A stretch of DNA of 64,000 nucleotides from Haliclona indistincta (Eukaryota > Porifera > Demospongiae > Haplosclerida > Chalinidae), in contig OZ024783.1 of NCBI GenBank assembly GCA_964017065.1, forward strand, positions 11,974,313-12,038,312. The letters run 5' to 3'. The number at the start of each line of letters is the position of its first letter. Position 1 is the stretch's first letter. A program made the translations under genes and the position numbers. This document shows positions 22,127 to 33,837 of this stretch, one piece after another. The notes below the pieces were generated by a model, which was not told the DNA's origin, did not search any database, and saw nothing but the letters and a program-made list of their open reading frames with translations.

Positions 22127-23534
22127 ATAACTGTATGAAGGAACCACTTTGATCTGTACAAGACATGAAAAATACCAACTAGCATGTGGTAATAAGAGTA
22201 GACAACTGGACTAAACTATTGCCTAGCCATTCTTCTGCTGATAAGGATATAGCATGTACTATTTACAGTGAGCACAGATACAGTTTTCTCATTTGCTAAT
22301 TTGAACCTGAATGTACTAGCCTGTATTCTAATCTTTAGATTTTTTCCGATGTGAGGATGTTACAAGACTCAATCTCACTGGACTAGATCATGTGATAACT
22401 GTAACTGCAGTGGAAGGAAAAATGTACTTCAGAAACTACCAGTGAGTCTCATCTCTGAATTTGTTGCCCAACTATTCATTTTTACTCTCGTCTTTAATTC
22501 TATTCTAGTATACAGTTAAAGAAGTCTGGTTCAAGTACTCCTCTAGTAGAGCTACAGGAGATGGGTCCCTCCATGGATCTTGTGCTGAGGCGTGTTAGTC
22601 TGGCTGCTCCAGACCTGTATCGTCTCTCCTGCAAGGCACCCAAGCAGTTGAAGGTGAGAGAGCACATAACTATTGAGTAAGTACTATTAAGAGATTACCA
22701 GACATTTTGGCAGCTAAAGACTTTAAGATATCACAAGAAATGTTTGAAGTCAGTCAGGTTCAAGAGCTTGATCGTAGCAGGTTGTTCCTAACTAACAAAT
22801 ATCATACAATACGTAGAAATGAATATTTACGGTAACTATTGAGCTGGCATCTGTCACTTTGCAGGCAGAACAATTCAATCTAAGAAAAATGTGTTCGATA
22901 ATTATTATTACGCTTGTTCAAATCGTGAAATTTGTCTTGCTAAATTTACGTTAAAAAATATTTGTGAGAAAATACCAGCCCTATAGTATCAGTATCGGTT
23001 GCGATGATGTTTATAGTAAGCAAAAATGTACAGTAATGACAATAGACCTTTTTCAAACCACCGTGTTGATCAACAGGACCAACAAGGTTTGTGTGTTGTG
23101 TTTCTCAGTGATAAAGCTGCATAATTCATAGACATAGATCCCACTGGCCCTGTTGTTCGTCCCGCTGAAGTGCACCAAAATGTTTGCGTGCCCAACTACT
23201 GACCTTACCACTAAAATGGCAGCCATAATTCCATATATTATATCCCACTTTGTGGAAATGGTCTATACTGACTTCCAGCTCGGCTGCTAATAACAGGTTT
23301 TAGTGATATCCATGTTACTTCACGTTAATTTAATTTTTTTTTTATTTGATATTTTTTTCTCTTATCACAGCCAACTAAGAAGAAGAACTTGTCGTATGAT
23401 GCTTTTGGTATCAAACTGGGACGAGTACACATGCAACATCAGGACTTTACCAAACTACAGACTAGGAAACTAAAGGGATTGAAGAGAACAAGAGAAGAGA
23501 GTGGAAAGGAAGACACAAAGAAACTGAACTGAAC

Positions 23535-23695
23535 TTTATTACATAGTACGTCATCTTTCACCAATCAGATTGCTCTATTCGAAGGCATTAATGTAGGTTA
23601 TTGACCGCGCGTAGCGTCTTCTATAGCAACAGACCGTCGCGTCTTTGAAAAATTCGCGATGTTATTGTGCTCACAGAGATGAACTATGTAATAAA
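23535..23695. mobile_element. 161-bp MITE at the left edge of the 14-kb insertion
   Basis: TTTATTACATAGT and ACTATGTAATAAA form 13-bp inverted termini directly after the truncated last exon of RPF2 copy 2. The interior has CCAATCAGATTGCTC, a motif also near the left ends of the insertions at 46,921 and 52,137 (GATTGGT). Confidence 0.6.
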
Positions 23696-23773
23696 TCATT
23701 TATTGCCCTCGTGTGAGGACAATAACTAATACATAATAAACAAGCAATACATAAACTACATGACATGACATGA

Positions 23774-24157
23774 AAGAAAATTAAAAAGATTTCTATCGAA
23801 ATCAAAAGGATGTAGGGTTGTGAAATCTACCACTGGTCAACGATGTAAACTAACAAGGAACAAGCATGGAATGGTAACACGATTGACTTGCTAACAGACC
23901 ATAGATCCCTACATCAGTGGCTGCTGTAGTTGACTATAGCTAGTTCAGCTTAGCTTGTTGCTGTTGACTGACACCTGACGTGCATTCAGCTTGTGACAGC
24001 TTATGTACAGCCACTGATGTAGGGATCTATGGTCTGTTAGCAAGTCAATCGTGTTACCATTCCATGCTTGTTCCTTGTTAGTTTACATCGTTGACCAGTG
24101 GTAGATTTCACAACCCTACATCCTTTTGATTTCGATAGAAATCTTTTTAATTTTCTT
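23774..24157. repeat. Perfect 150-bp inverted repeat with 84-bp loop
   Basis: Arm 23,774-23,923 starts AAGAAAATTAAAAAG and ends CATCAGTGGCTG. Arm 24,008-24,157 is its exact reverse complement as far as can be read by eye. Transcription from either side would give a 150-bp duplex RNA. No coding capacity; could be a foldback element or an inverted duplication. Confidence 0.92.
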
Positions 24158-24776
24158 GTTTGTGTCCTTTTTTCTTTTTCAGTGAAGTAGCTACAGTTCA
24201 ATATCATGCAATCACTGTGCCATCTTTGTTTCCACCATTGGTTTGGTTTTCCTGCTGTTTATGGCTTTTCTTTATTACTAACAATTTTAAACTTGTAGCT
24301 AAATAATTCTTATGCTGTAGATATCAGCTCGCCTACGCATGCATGAATACAGTGCATACGAGCCCCGCCCACACTTGTTTACGGCGGTTATAATTATCTG
24401 GCAAGTCAGAATGGTGATTCTGCGCTTGCTAGCTTACCGTTCTTCGAAGACTCCAGACAAATATGTGTTCTCCGTGATCTATACGGCGTGGCGATACTCA
24501 AGCTTGTGCTTGGTCACGTGCGCTAACCACAGCTTGGTCACGTGCGTATTGCGCAATCACTATAATTATTAATGGCGTCTAACACTTAGCTGACAATGGA
24601 TCACGATCGAGAAATCGCGGAATTTATATCGCCGTTTCGCTGAAAGCTAAGTTCAAAAGGCACATGCCAGGAGAATTTCACGACTGTTCGTGGGTGTTTT
24701 GGTCTCGGCACTACTCACGTAAAGGTGCTAGGCGAGTGGAAGAAAGAAAGAAAGAAGAAAGAAAGAAGAAAACGAA
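24158..24776. other. Spacer of unknown origin
   Basis: No gene recognised. Contains two TGGTCACGTGCG words near 24,511-24,546 and a GAAA/GAAGAAA low-complexity run at about 24,737-24,772 just before the inverted repeat at 24,777. A 77-codon plus frame at 24,339 shows no family. Confidence 0.5.
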
Positions 24777-24817
24777 ACCCGGCTGAAGCCAGCACCACAT
24801 TCGCCAGCACCACATTC
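24777..24817. repeat. 41-bp inverted repeat, left member
   Basis: ACCCGGCTGAAGCCAGCACC followed by ACATTCGCCAGCACCACATTC. The exact reverse complement is at 37,528-37,568, so the two bracket the whole satellite-bearing block (12.8 kb). It contains an internal direct repeat CCAGCACCACATTCG. Confidence 0.9.
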
Positions 24818-25190
24818 GTAGAAGCCATACATCAACATTTTTGTGGTTAGTGGTACATACGAGCTCAATTATGAAGACGCAGTTAGCGCAGCCATTGCGC
24901 TCGACGTCATCGAGTCTCGAGGCTAGACTAGCCGCCATGCAGAGCAGTCAGAGAGCAGCGGGCCAGCGCCTGTGAGTCAGTACTATACCTGTACAGCATG
25001 TAGGCCTATTGGTAGTGCTCTATTCTCTGCCAGCGTCTCAAGTTATCCACTATACATTTGTAACTTGTCACGCTGCTTATTGTTACTTACTGGGTGTGGC
25101 ACTGAATCAGTAGACTATGCAATAACTGACCAATTTCTACATGTGAGTTCCTTCTAGAGGTGCATGTCAAATCTCATTTTCTCTCTTTCT

Positions 25191-28100
25191 AGGTGTTTCC
25201 TGGACCCAGCAATAAGAGTTTGTACATTGATATTTACCGATAACGACACACTCCGCCTTATTGCTGGGTGTGGCAATGACTGACCAATTTCTACATGTGA
25301 GTTCCTTCTAGAGGTGCATGTGCAGATGTCAAATCTCATTTTCTATCCTTGTAGGTGTTTCCTGGACCCAGCAATAAGAGTTTGTACATTGATATTTACC
25401 GATAACAACACTCTCCGCCTTATTGCTGGGCGTGGCAATGACTGACCAATTTCTACATGTGAGTTTCTTCTTTGGGTACATGTGATGATTTCAAATCTCA
25501 TTTTCTATCCTTCTAGGTGTTTCCTGGACCCAGCAATAAGAGTTTGTACATTGATATTTACCGATAACGACACACTCCGCCTTATTGCTGGGTGTGGCAA
25601 TGACTGACCAATTTCTACATGTGAGTTCCTTCTAGAGGTGCATGTGCAGATGTCAAATCTCATTTTCTATCCTTCTAGGTGTTTCCTGGACCCAGCAATA
25701 AGAGTTTGTACATTGATATTTACCGATAACAACACTCTCCGCCTTATTGCTGGGCGTGGCAATGACTGACCAATTTCTACATGTGAGTTTCTTCTTTGGG
25801 TACATGTGATGATTTCAAATCTCATTTTCTATCCTTCTAGGTGTTTCCTGGACCCAGCAATAAGAGTTTGTACATTGATATTTACCGATAACAACACTCT
25901 CCGCCTTATTGCTGGGCGTGGCAATGACTGACCAATTTCTACATGTGAGTTTCTTCTTTGGGTACATGTGATGATTTCAAATCTCATTTTCTATCCTTCT
26001 AGGTGTTTCCTGGACCCAGCAATAAGAGTTTGTACATTGATATTTACCGATAACAACGCTCCGCTTTATTGCTGGGCGTGGCAATGACTGACCAATTTCT
26101 ACACGTGAGTTTCTTCTTTGGGTACATGTGATGATTTCAAATCTCATTTTCTATCCTTCTAGGTGTTTCCTGGACCCAGCAATAAGAGTTTGTATGTTGA
26201 TATTTACCGATAACGACACACTCCGCCTTATTGCTGGGCGTGGCAATGACTGACCAATTTCTACATGTGAGTTTCTTCTTTGGGTACATGTGATGATTTC
26301 AAATCTCATTTTCTATCCTTCTAGGTGTTTCCTGGACCCAGCAATAAGAGTTTGTACATTGATATTTACCGATAACAACACTCCGCCTTATTGCTGGGTG
26401 TGGCAATGACTGACCAATTTCTACATGTGAATTTCTTCTTTGGGTACATGTGATGATTTCAAATCTCATTTTCTATTCTTCTAGGTGTTTCCTGGACCCA
26501 GCAATAAGAGTTTGTACATTGATATTTACCGATAACGACACACTCCGCCTTATTGCTGGGTGTGGCAATGACTGACCAATTTCTACATGTGAGTTCCTTC
26601 TAGAGGTGCATGTGCAGATGTCAAATCTCATTTTCTATCCTTCTAGGTGTTTCCTGGACCCAGCAATAAGAGTTTGTACATTGATATTTACCGATAACAA
26701 CACTCTCCGCCTTATTGCTGGGCGTGGCAATGACTGACCAATTTCTACATGTGAGTGTCTTCTTTGGGTACATGTGATGATTTCAAATCTCATTTTCTAT
26801 CCTTCTAGGTGTTTCCTGGACCCAGCAATAAGAGTTTGTACATTGATATTTACCGATAACAACGCTCCGCTTTATTGCTGGGCGTGGCAATGACTGACCA
26901 ATTTCTACACGTGAGTTTCTTCTTTGGGTACATGTGATGATTTCAAATCTCATTTTCTATCCTTCTAGGTGTTTCCTGGACCCAGCAATAAGAGTTTGTA
27001 CATTGATATTTACCGATAACAACACTCTCCGCCTTATTGCTGGGCGTGGCAATGACTGACCAATTTCTACATGTGAGTTTCTTCTTTGGGTACATGTGAT
27101 GATTTCAAATCTCATTTTCTATTCTTCTAGGTGTTTCCTGGACCCAGCAATAAGAGTTTGTACATTGATATTTACCGATAACAACGCTCCGCTTTATTGC
27201 TGGGCGTGGCAATGACTGACCAATTTCTACACGTGAGTTTCTTCTTTGGGTACATGTGATGATTTCAAATCTCATTTTCTATCCTTCTAGGTGTTTCCTG
27301 GACCCAGCAATAAGAGTTTGTATGTTGATATTTACCGATAACGACACACTCCGCCTTATTGCTGGGTGTGGCAATGACTGACCAATTTCTACATGTGAGT
27401 TTCTTCTTTGGGTACATGTGATGATTTCAAATCTCATTTTCTATCCTTCTAGGTGTTTCCTGGACCCAGCAATAAGAGTTTGTACATTGATATTTACCGA
27501 TAACAACACTCCGCCTTATTGCTGGGTGTGGCAATGACTGACCAATTTCTACATGTGAATTTCTTCTTTGGGTACATGTGATGATTTCAAATCTCATTTT
27601 CTATTCTTCTAGGTGTTTCCTGGACCCAGCAATAAGAGTTTGTACATTGATATTTACCGATAACGACACACTCCGCCTTATTGCTGGGTGTGGCATTGAC
27701 TGACCAATTTCTACATGTGAATTTCTTCTTTGGGTACATGTGATGATTTCAAATCTCATTTTCTATTCTTCTAGGTGTTTCCTGGACCCAGCAATAAGAG
27801 TTTGTACATTGATATTTACCGATAACGACACACTCCGCCTTATTGCTGGGCGTGGCAATGACTGACCAATTTCTACACGTGAGTTTCTTCTTTGGGTACA
27901 TGTGATGATTTCAAATCTCATTTTCTCTCTTTCTAGGTGTTTCCTGGACCCAGCAATAAGAGTTTGTACATTGATATTTACCGATAACGACACACTCCGC
28001 CTTATTGCTGGGTGTGGCAATGACTGACCAATTTCTACATGTGAGTTCCTTCTAGAGGTGCATGTGCAGATGTCAAATCTCATTTTCTATCCTTCTAGGT

Positions 28101-30626
28101 GTTTCCTGGACCCAGCAATAAGAGTTTGTACATTGATATTTACCGATAACAACACTCTCCGCCTTATTGCTGGGCGTGGCAATGACTGACCAATTTCTAC
28201 ATGTGAGTTTCTTCTTTGGGTACATGTGATGATTTCAAATCTCATTTTCTATCCTTCTAGGTGTTTCCTGGACCCAGCAATAAGAGTTTGTACATTGATA
28301 TTTACCGATAACAACACTCTCCGCCTTATTGCTGGGCGTGGCAATGACTGACCAATTTCTACATGTGAGTTTCTTCTTTGGGTACATGTGATGATTTCAA
28401 ATCTCATTTTCTATCCTTCTAGGTGTTTCCTGGACCCAGCAATAAGAGTTTGTACATTGATATTTACCGATAACGACACACTCCGCCTTATTGCTGGGTG
28501 TGGCAATGACTGACCAATTTCTACATGTGAGTTTCTTCTTTGGGTACATGTGATGATTTCAAATCTCATTTTCTATCCTTCTAGGTGTTTCCTGGACCCA
28601 GCAATAAGAGTTTGTACATTGATATTTACCGATAACAACACTCCGCCTTATTGCTGGGTGTGGCAATGACTGACCAATTTCTACATGTGAATTTCTTCTT
28701 TGGGTACATGTGATGATTTCAAATCTCATTTTCTATTCTTCTAGGTGTTTCCTGGACCCAGCAATAAGAGTTTGTACATTGATATTTACCGATAACGACA
28801 CACTCCGCCTTATTGCTGGGTGTGGCAATGACTGACCAATTTCTACATGTGAGTTCCTTCTAGAGGTGCATGTGCAGATGTCAAATCTCATTTTCTATCC
28901 TTCTAGGTGTTTCCTGGACCCAGCAATAAGAGTTTGTACATTGATATTTACCGATAACAACGCTCCGCTTTATTGCTGGGCGTGGCAATGACTGACCAAT
29001 TTCTACACGTGAGTTTCTTCTTTGGGTACATGTGATGATTTCAAATCTCATTTTCTATCCTTCTAGGTGTTTCCTGGACCCAGCAATAAGAGTTTGTATG
29101 TTGATATTTACCGATAACGACACACTCCGCCTTATTGCTGGGCGTGGCAATGACTGACCAATTTCTACATGTGAGTTTCTTCTTTGGGTACATGTGATGA
29201 TTTCAAATCTCATTTTCTATCCTTCTAGGTGTTTCCTGGACCCAGCAATAAGAGTTTGTACATTGATATTTACCGATAACAACACTCTCCGCCTTATTGC
29301 TGGGTGTGGCAATGACTGACCAATTTCTACATGTGAGTTTCTTCTTTGGGTACATGTGATGATTTCAAATCTCATTTTCTATCCTTCTAGGTGTTTCCTG
29401 GACCCAGCAATAAGAGTTTGTACATTGATATTTACCGATAACGACACACTCCGCCTTATTGCTGGGTGTGGCAATGACTGACCAATTTCTACATGTGAGT
29501 TCCTTCTAGAGGTGCATGTGCAGATGTCAAATCTCATTTTCTATCCTTCTAGGTGTTTCCTGGACCCAGCAATAAGAGTTTGTACATTGATATTTACCGA
29601 TAACAACACTCTCCGCCTTATTGCTGGGCGTGGCAATGACTGACCAATTTCTACATGTGAGTTTCTTCTTTGGGTACATGTGATGATTTCAAATCTCATT
29701 TTCTATCCTTCTAGGTGTTTCCTGGACCCAGCAATAAGAGTTTGTACATTGATATTTACCGATAACAACGCTCCGCTTTATTGCTGGGCGTGGCAATGAC
29801 TGACCAATTTCTACACGTGAGTTTCTTCTTTGGGTACATGTGATGATTTCAAATCTCATTTTCTATCCTTCTAGGTGTTTCCTGGACCCAGCAATAAGAG
29901 TTTGTACATTGATATTTACCGATAACAACACTCTCCGCCTTATTGCTGGGCGTGGCAATGACTGACCAATTTCTACATGTGAGTTTCTTCTTTGGGTACA
30001 TGTGATGATTTCAAATCTCATTTTCTATTCTTCTAGGTGTTTCCTGGACCCAGCAATAAGAGTTTGTACATTGATATTTACCGATAACGACACACTCCGC
30101 CTTATTGCTGGGTGTGGCAATGACTGACCAATTTCTACATGTGAGTTCCTTCTAGAGGTGCATGTGCAGATGTCAAATCTCATTTTCTATCCTTCTAGGT
30201 GTTTCCTGGACCCAGCAATAAGAGTTTGTACATTGATATTTACCGATAACGACACACTCCGCCTTATTGCTGGGTGTGGCAATGACTGACCAATTTCTGC
30301 ATGTGAGTTCCTTCTAGAGGTGCATGTGCAGATGTCAAATCTCATTTTCTATCCTTCTAGGTGTTTCCTGGACCCAGCAATAAGAGTTTGTACATTGATA
30401 ATTACCGATAACAACACTCCGCCTTATTGCTGGGTGTGGCAATGACTGACCAATTTCTACATGTGAGTTCCTCCTAGAGGTGCATATGCAGATGTCAAAT
30501 CTCACTTTCTATCCTTCTAGGTGTTTCCTGGACCCAGCAATAAGAGTTTGTACGTTGAAATTTAGCCATAACAGCACGCTCCGCTTTATTGCTGGGCGTG
30601 GCAATGACTGACCAATTTCTACATGT
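25191..30626 (+). repeat. Satellite array A, 34 units of about 160-162 bp
   Basis: Each unit has a 102-104 bp core (GTGTTTCCTGGACCCAGCAA...TTTCTACAT) and a 58-bp linker. The core contains a 12-bp inverted repeat CCCAGCAATAAG / CTTATTGCTGGG that can fold over about 40 nt. The linker starts GTGAGT and ends in a pyrimidine tract TTCTATCCTTCTAG, so cores look like exons. Two linker types occur (TTCCTTCTAGAGGTGCATG and TTTCTTCTTTGGGTACATG) and four core variants (CGACACACTCCG, CAACACTCTCCG, CAACGCTCCGCTTT, CAACACTCCG). The last unit (30,523-30,626) is diverged, and a decayed unit precedes the first at 25,085-25,142. Confidence 0.97.
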
Positions 30627-31396
30627 CTTCTTTTAACTATTTCCTATTTTATGCACTGATACAATCTAATTTTTCAATTATATATTATGGATTGTGCAAA
30701 CTTGTTCTAAACTGTTGCAGCTGCAGACAGACAACTAATATAAATACTGAATCATCTGCTTCAGACTTTCTGGTCCTCATCAGTGCAACGTAGCTTATTA
30801 AGCATGATAAATTATTATTATGGTAGCTGCAGCCATTTAGCTCTGCCTAAAATAGTGGATGGCATGCAGAATACTATAAGTGTGTACTATTATGGCTGCT
30901 TTTTGTATATAATTATGTTGAGTAATAATGAGGAGTACTGTTATGTTTCTAAAGTTCATTATGTGGGTCTTTTGAGTATGCATTATGATAATGACTAGCT
31001 ATAACTATAGCTAAACTAGTACTATACTCATAGAGCTTATGCGAATGATAATGCGCATTGGATAATTATACGGTATGCAATATTGTGGTATGCAGGCAGT
31101 CCAGTGGACTAGTGTGATTGTGCATGCACGTCACTTATAAGAGTTTAAGTGTCCTGGTTTGTACTTGTAAATGTAACGGATGCATTATTATTCATGTGAC
31201 AGTAGAATGACCTTTGAGTCACACAGGTAAGTTAATATAGAGTTCGTAATAATATGGAGCCTGATATTTGAATTATATCACGTAGTACATGTATTCAACA
31301 TAATGCTGTGGTGATTATCAATAAGTGATGCATGAGCAATAATATACATACCTGTTTTACAAACAAAGTAAGCAAGCTTCTTCAGATTTTGATAAG

Positions 31397-31530
31397 ATTT
31401 TGTACGTTGATATTAATTTTACTGATAGCAACACACTCCGCCTTATTGCTGGGTGTGGAAATGACTGACCAATTTCTACATGTGAGTTTCTTCTAGAGGT
31501 GCATGTGCAGATGTCAAATCTCATTTTATA
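31397..31530 (+). repeat. Isolated diverged satellite unit
   Basis: Begins TACGTTGATATTAATTTTAC, keeps CACACTCCGCCTTATTGCTG, GACTGACCAATTTCTACATG and GTGAGTTTCTTCTAGAGGTG, and is in the same orientation as array A. It lies about 770 bp from its end and is probably a relic of a longer array. Confidence 0.85.
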
Positions 31531-32342
31531 CATAATTGAAATTAGACATTTCATTGCCTGCACAATTACAAAAGCATACAATAACAAGTCATACATTCCG
31601 ATTATTGAAAGTCTTGCCTCCGGAAATAGCACATAATTTATTAGTGGACAATATTGGTATCACCAGCCACACCCATTAAGTAGTGAGTGACTTCCATAAA
31701 CTGTAGAATAGTAAATATGCATAATTATAGTATTAATATGTTGTTGCTACCATGTCATTTAGTTGAAGTGGCCACATATCCGCTGCACCACAAGAAACTC
31801 GAACAATTAATTAAAAAAAACTTTTCCTAACTAGTCCCGATACAATCTTCCGTAGTTTTGACTGCATGTATGTATTATTATGATTACAATTATGATAGCA
31901 ACTTCTTATCTGATTTCTTTACATTAATTCTAATAAAATCTCGCTTAAACTGACAGGCATTCACTGAAAATATTGGAAGAATTTTAACGTACATTCACTA
32001 ACAAACTGACTCATCTGATGGCCTTTCCTTTTTGGGAAAGCAGTTGATCCAGAGATCTCTTCTTGAAAATTTGCTTGTTGTAAAGAGGGAATTGTCGACT
32101 AAATCAGCATTGCCGCTAAACACTGGCTGTAATACTTGATTTGGAAGTGTATCCTTGTCTGGAGACAAAAGCACCATGCATTGTGTGCAAATAATAAATT
32201 ATTATTATTAAATTATTATTAATTATTATTATTATTAGGTGTCTGTCGAACTGATAGGAAGCGTTCTGATGGTATCACATCTGTTCCTTGGAAGAGTGAA
32301 AACATCTGGTTTGGGATGCTACTGTGACAGACACATTTGCAC

Positions 32343-32658
32343 CCTCATACCTCCATTTGGCTGCGAGAGAGGCGGGAGCTGTGGCTGCGGCAGCGGAAGA
32401 GAGAAACAAAATTAAGTATTCAAACTTGACCTCGTCCTATTGCTTGCTTTACACTTGTGGCAGTTGAGACTAATGGAGTTCTTGGACCTGCTACTATGAA
32501 CTTCGTTAAAGATCTTGGACGTCGGTTGACCCAAGCAACGGGGGAAGAAGAGGCCACAGTCCACATACTACAAAGAATGTCAGTTGCTGTTCAACGAGGA
32601 AACGCTGCCTCTGTCATGGGTTCCCTTGGCTGTGCTCCTCACCTTATGTTAGCTAGAT
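32343..32658 (+). pseudogene. Reverse-transcriptase C-terminal tail, relic 1
   Basis: PSYLHLAAREAGAVAAAAEE in one frame then, after a frameshift near 32,430, VAVETNGVLGPATMNF and ILQRMSVAVQRGNAASVMGS with a stop at 32,658. The block ...VAVET.G..GP...-F...LG.R...LQR.S.AVQRGNA is a recurrent end of reverse-transcriptase ORFs of invertebrate retrotransposons (recalled pattern, family not resolvable). No catalytic YxDD region is seen, so only the tail survives. Confidence 0.6.
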
Positions 32659-32761
32659 AGGGTTTGTATCACATTCAATTTTGTACTATAACTTTTCATC
32701 TGCTTCATTATCTATTATTGCTTTAGTAAGGCAAGGAAAAATAAATTAAGATATAGCAAAG

Positions 32762-33020
32762 TTAGGCAGCAGCAGATGAACAAGGAATCGAACCAATAAC
32801 TGAGGCAGCATTACCCCTCTGAACTGCCATGGAAAGTCTTTGATACAGATATAGGGCAAACTTTTCTTCGCTGGTTTCATGAGAACCTCTAGACCCAAGT
32901 TCTTTGATGAGAGATGCTGCAGCAGGGCCCATGGCTCCAAAGGTCTCAATGGCAACTGGGACAAAGTGATATTGACTGGAGAGATGTGAAAATTTGTCCG
33001 ACTTCTTCTCCATTTTATAA
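32762..33020 (-). pseudogene. Reverse-transcriptase C-terminal tail, relic 2 (opposite strand)
   Basis: Reads YHFVPVAIETFGAMGPAAAS ... LYQRLSMAVQRGNAASVIGS then a stop. Same family as the relic at 32,343 but diverged and inverted, with the stops of the two only about 100 bp apart (tail to tail). No upstream polymerase domain remains. Confidence 0.6.
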
Positions 33021-33040
33021 TAACTACAGTGCATGCAATG

Positions 33041-33837
33041 CATAATAAATGATAACATGTTACACTGACCAGATACTTTTGCAGGTGTGTTGACTGATCC
33101 AAGGTGATGTCCTTTCCTGCATATCATTTATTGCTTTTGCTCAAAAAAATAAAAATAAATAAATTATTATTGTAAAGGATGCTAGGCTGGACTGATGTTT
33201 CTTTTAATGTATAGAGTGTTGGCTATTGTGTTGTAAGTGTTTCTTTGGTTGTATAGAGTGTTGTCCTTTTTGTATATAGTGTTTTATGCTGCGCTGTTTA
33301 TTTCTGTATGTAGTGTTTTATGCTAGACTAGGGTGTTAAGAACAGTCTAGAAGCTAGATAGGTTATTTAAGTCAGTTGCTTGTGTAGCAGTTGTGTTCTT
33401 GTACAATTAACTTGAATTAAGGTTGGTTTGAGTCCGTTACAATTATTACTTTTATAATAAATATACATGTGAGGATGATAACTTTGATGAGCTCCCTGTA
33501 TGGTTCAAATAGCTCAAAATTGTCATCCTCACATGATATTCTGCCTGACTCTGTACCACCGTATGCATTTTCTGCAGTTTATGATTGCAATAATAAAATT
33601 AATTGTATTATGTGCAGTGGAGCATTAACATTATAGCATGTGGAACCTTTACTAGGTGACGATGTACAGCTGTATGGCTCTGGGAGGTCGATGTAATTCT
33701 GAGATTCTGTATTGTACATGCAATTAAGGTTCACGTTTCTCTGCAGTTATTATACAATAATAAATGATAACATGTTACACTGACCAGATACTTTTGCAGG
33801 TGTGTTGACTGATCCAAGGTGATGTCCTTTCCTGCAT
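33041..33837. repeat. 80-bp direct duplication, members 33,041-33,120 and 33,758-33,837
   Basis: Both copies run TAATAAATGATAACATGTTA through GATGTCCTTTCCTGCAT with no visible mismatch. The first lies directly upstream of the minus-strand reverse-transcriptase relic. The intervening 640 bp contains TATAGAGTGTT(G) low-complexity words. Confidence 0.85.

Larger units (their letters stand above)
20593..23532 (+). pseudogene. RPF2: RPF2 copy 2 (degenerate)
   Basis: All ten exon regions can be found. Defects relative to copy 1: the start exon now reads into a stop at the exon 1-2 join, and exon 2 has lost about 16 bp near its start (AAAGGTTAAACGAACC). About 130-145 bp of intron-like sequence interrupts exon 2 (see 20,740). 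Exon 4 has lost its donor (ATATTTTACACAGATGA instead of GATAGTGAGTA) and its acceptor is altered. Skipping exon 4 shifts frame. Exons 5-9 (21,311-22,653) remain clean. The last exon is cut at KKLN-stop where the foreign 14-kb block begins. Probably non-coding but possibly transcribed from the shared promoter. Confidence 0.82.

Noticed and set aside
27763..28083. 106-codon frame in the satellite array, and similar ones at 25,154 and 35,556
   Set aside because: Open only because some unit lengths are multiples of three; neighbouring units break the frame and there is no codon constraint.
25191..30626. CRISPR array
   Set aside because: Regular repeats with short alternating linkers, but units are 160 bp, linkers are only two repeated types rather than unique spacers, and the DNA is clearly eukaryotic.
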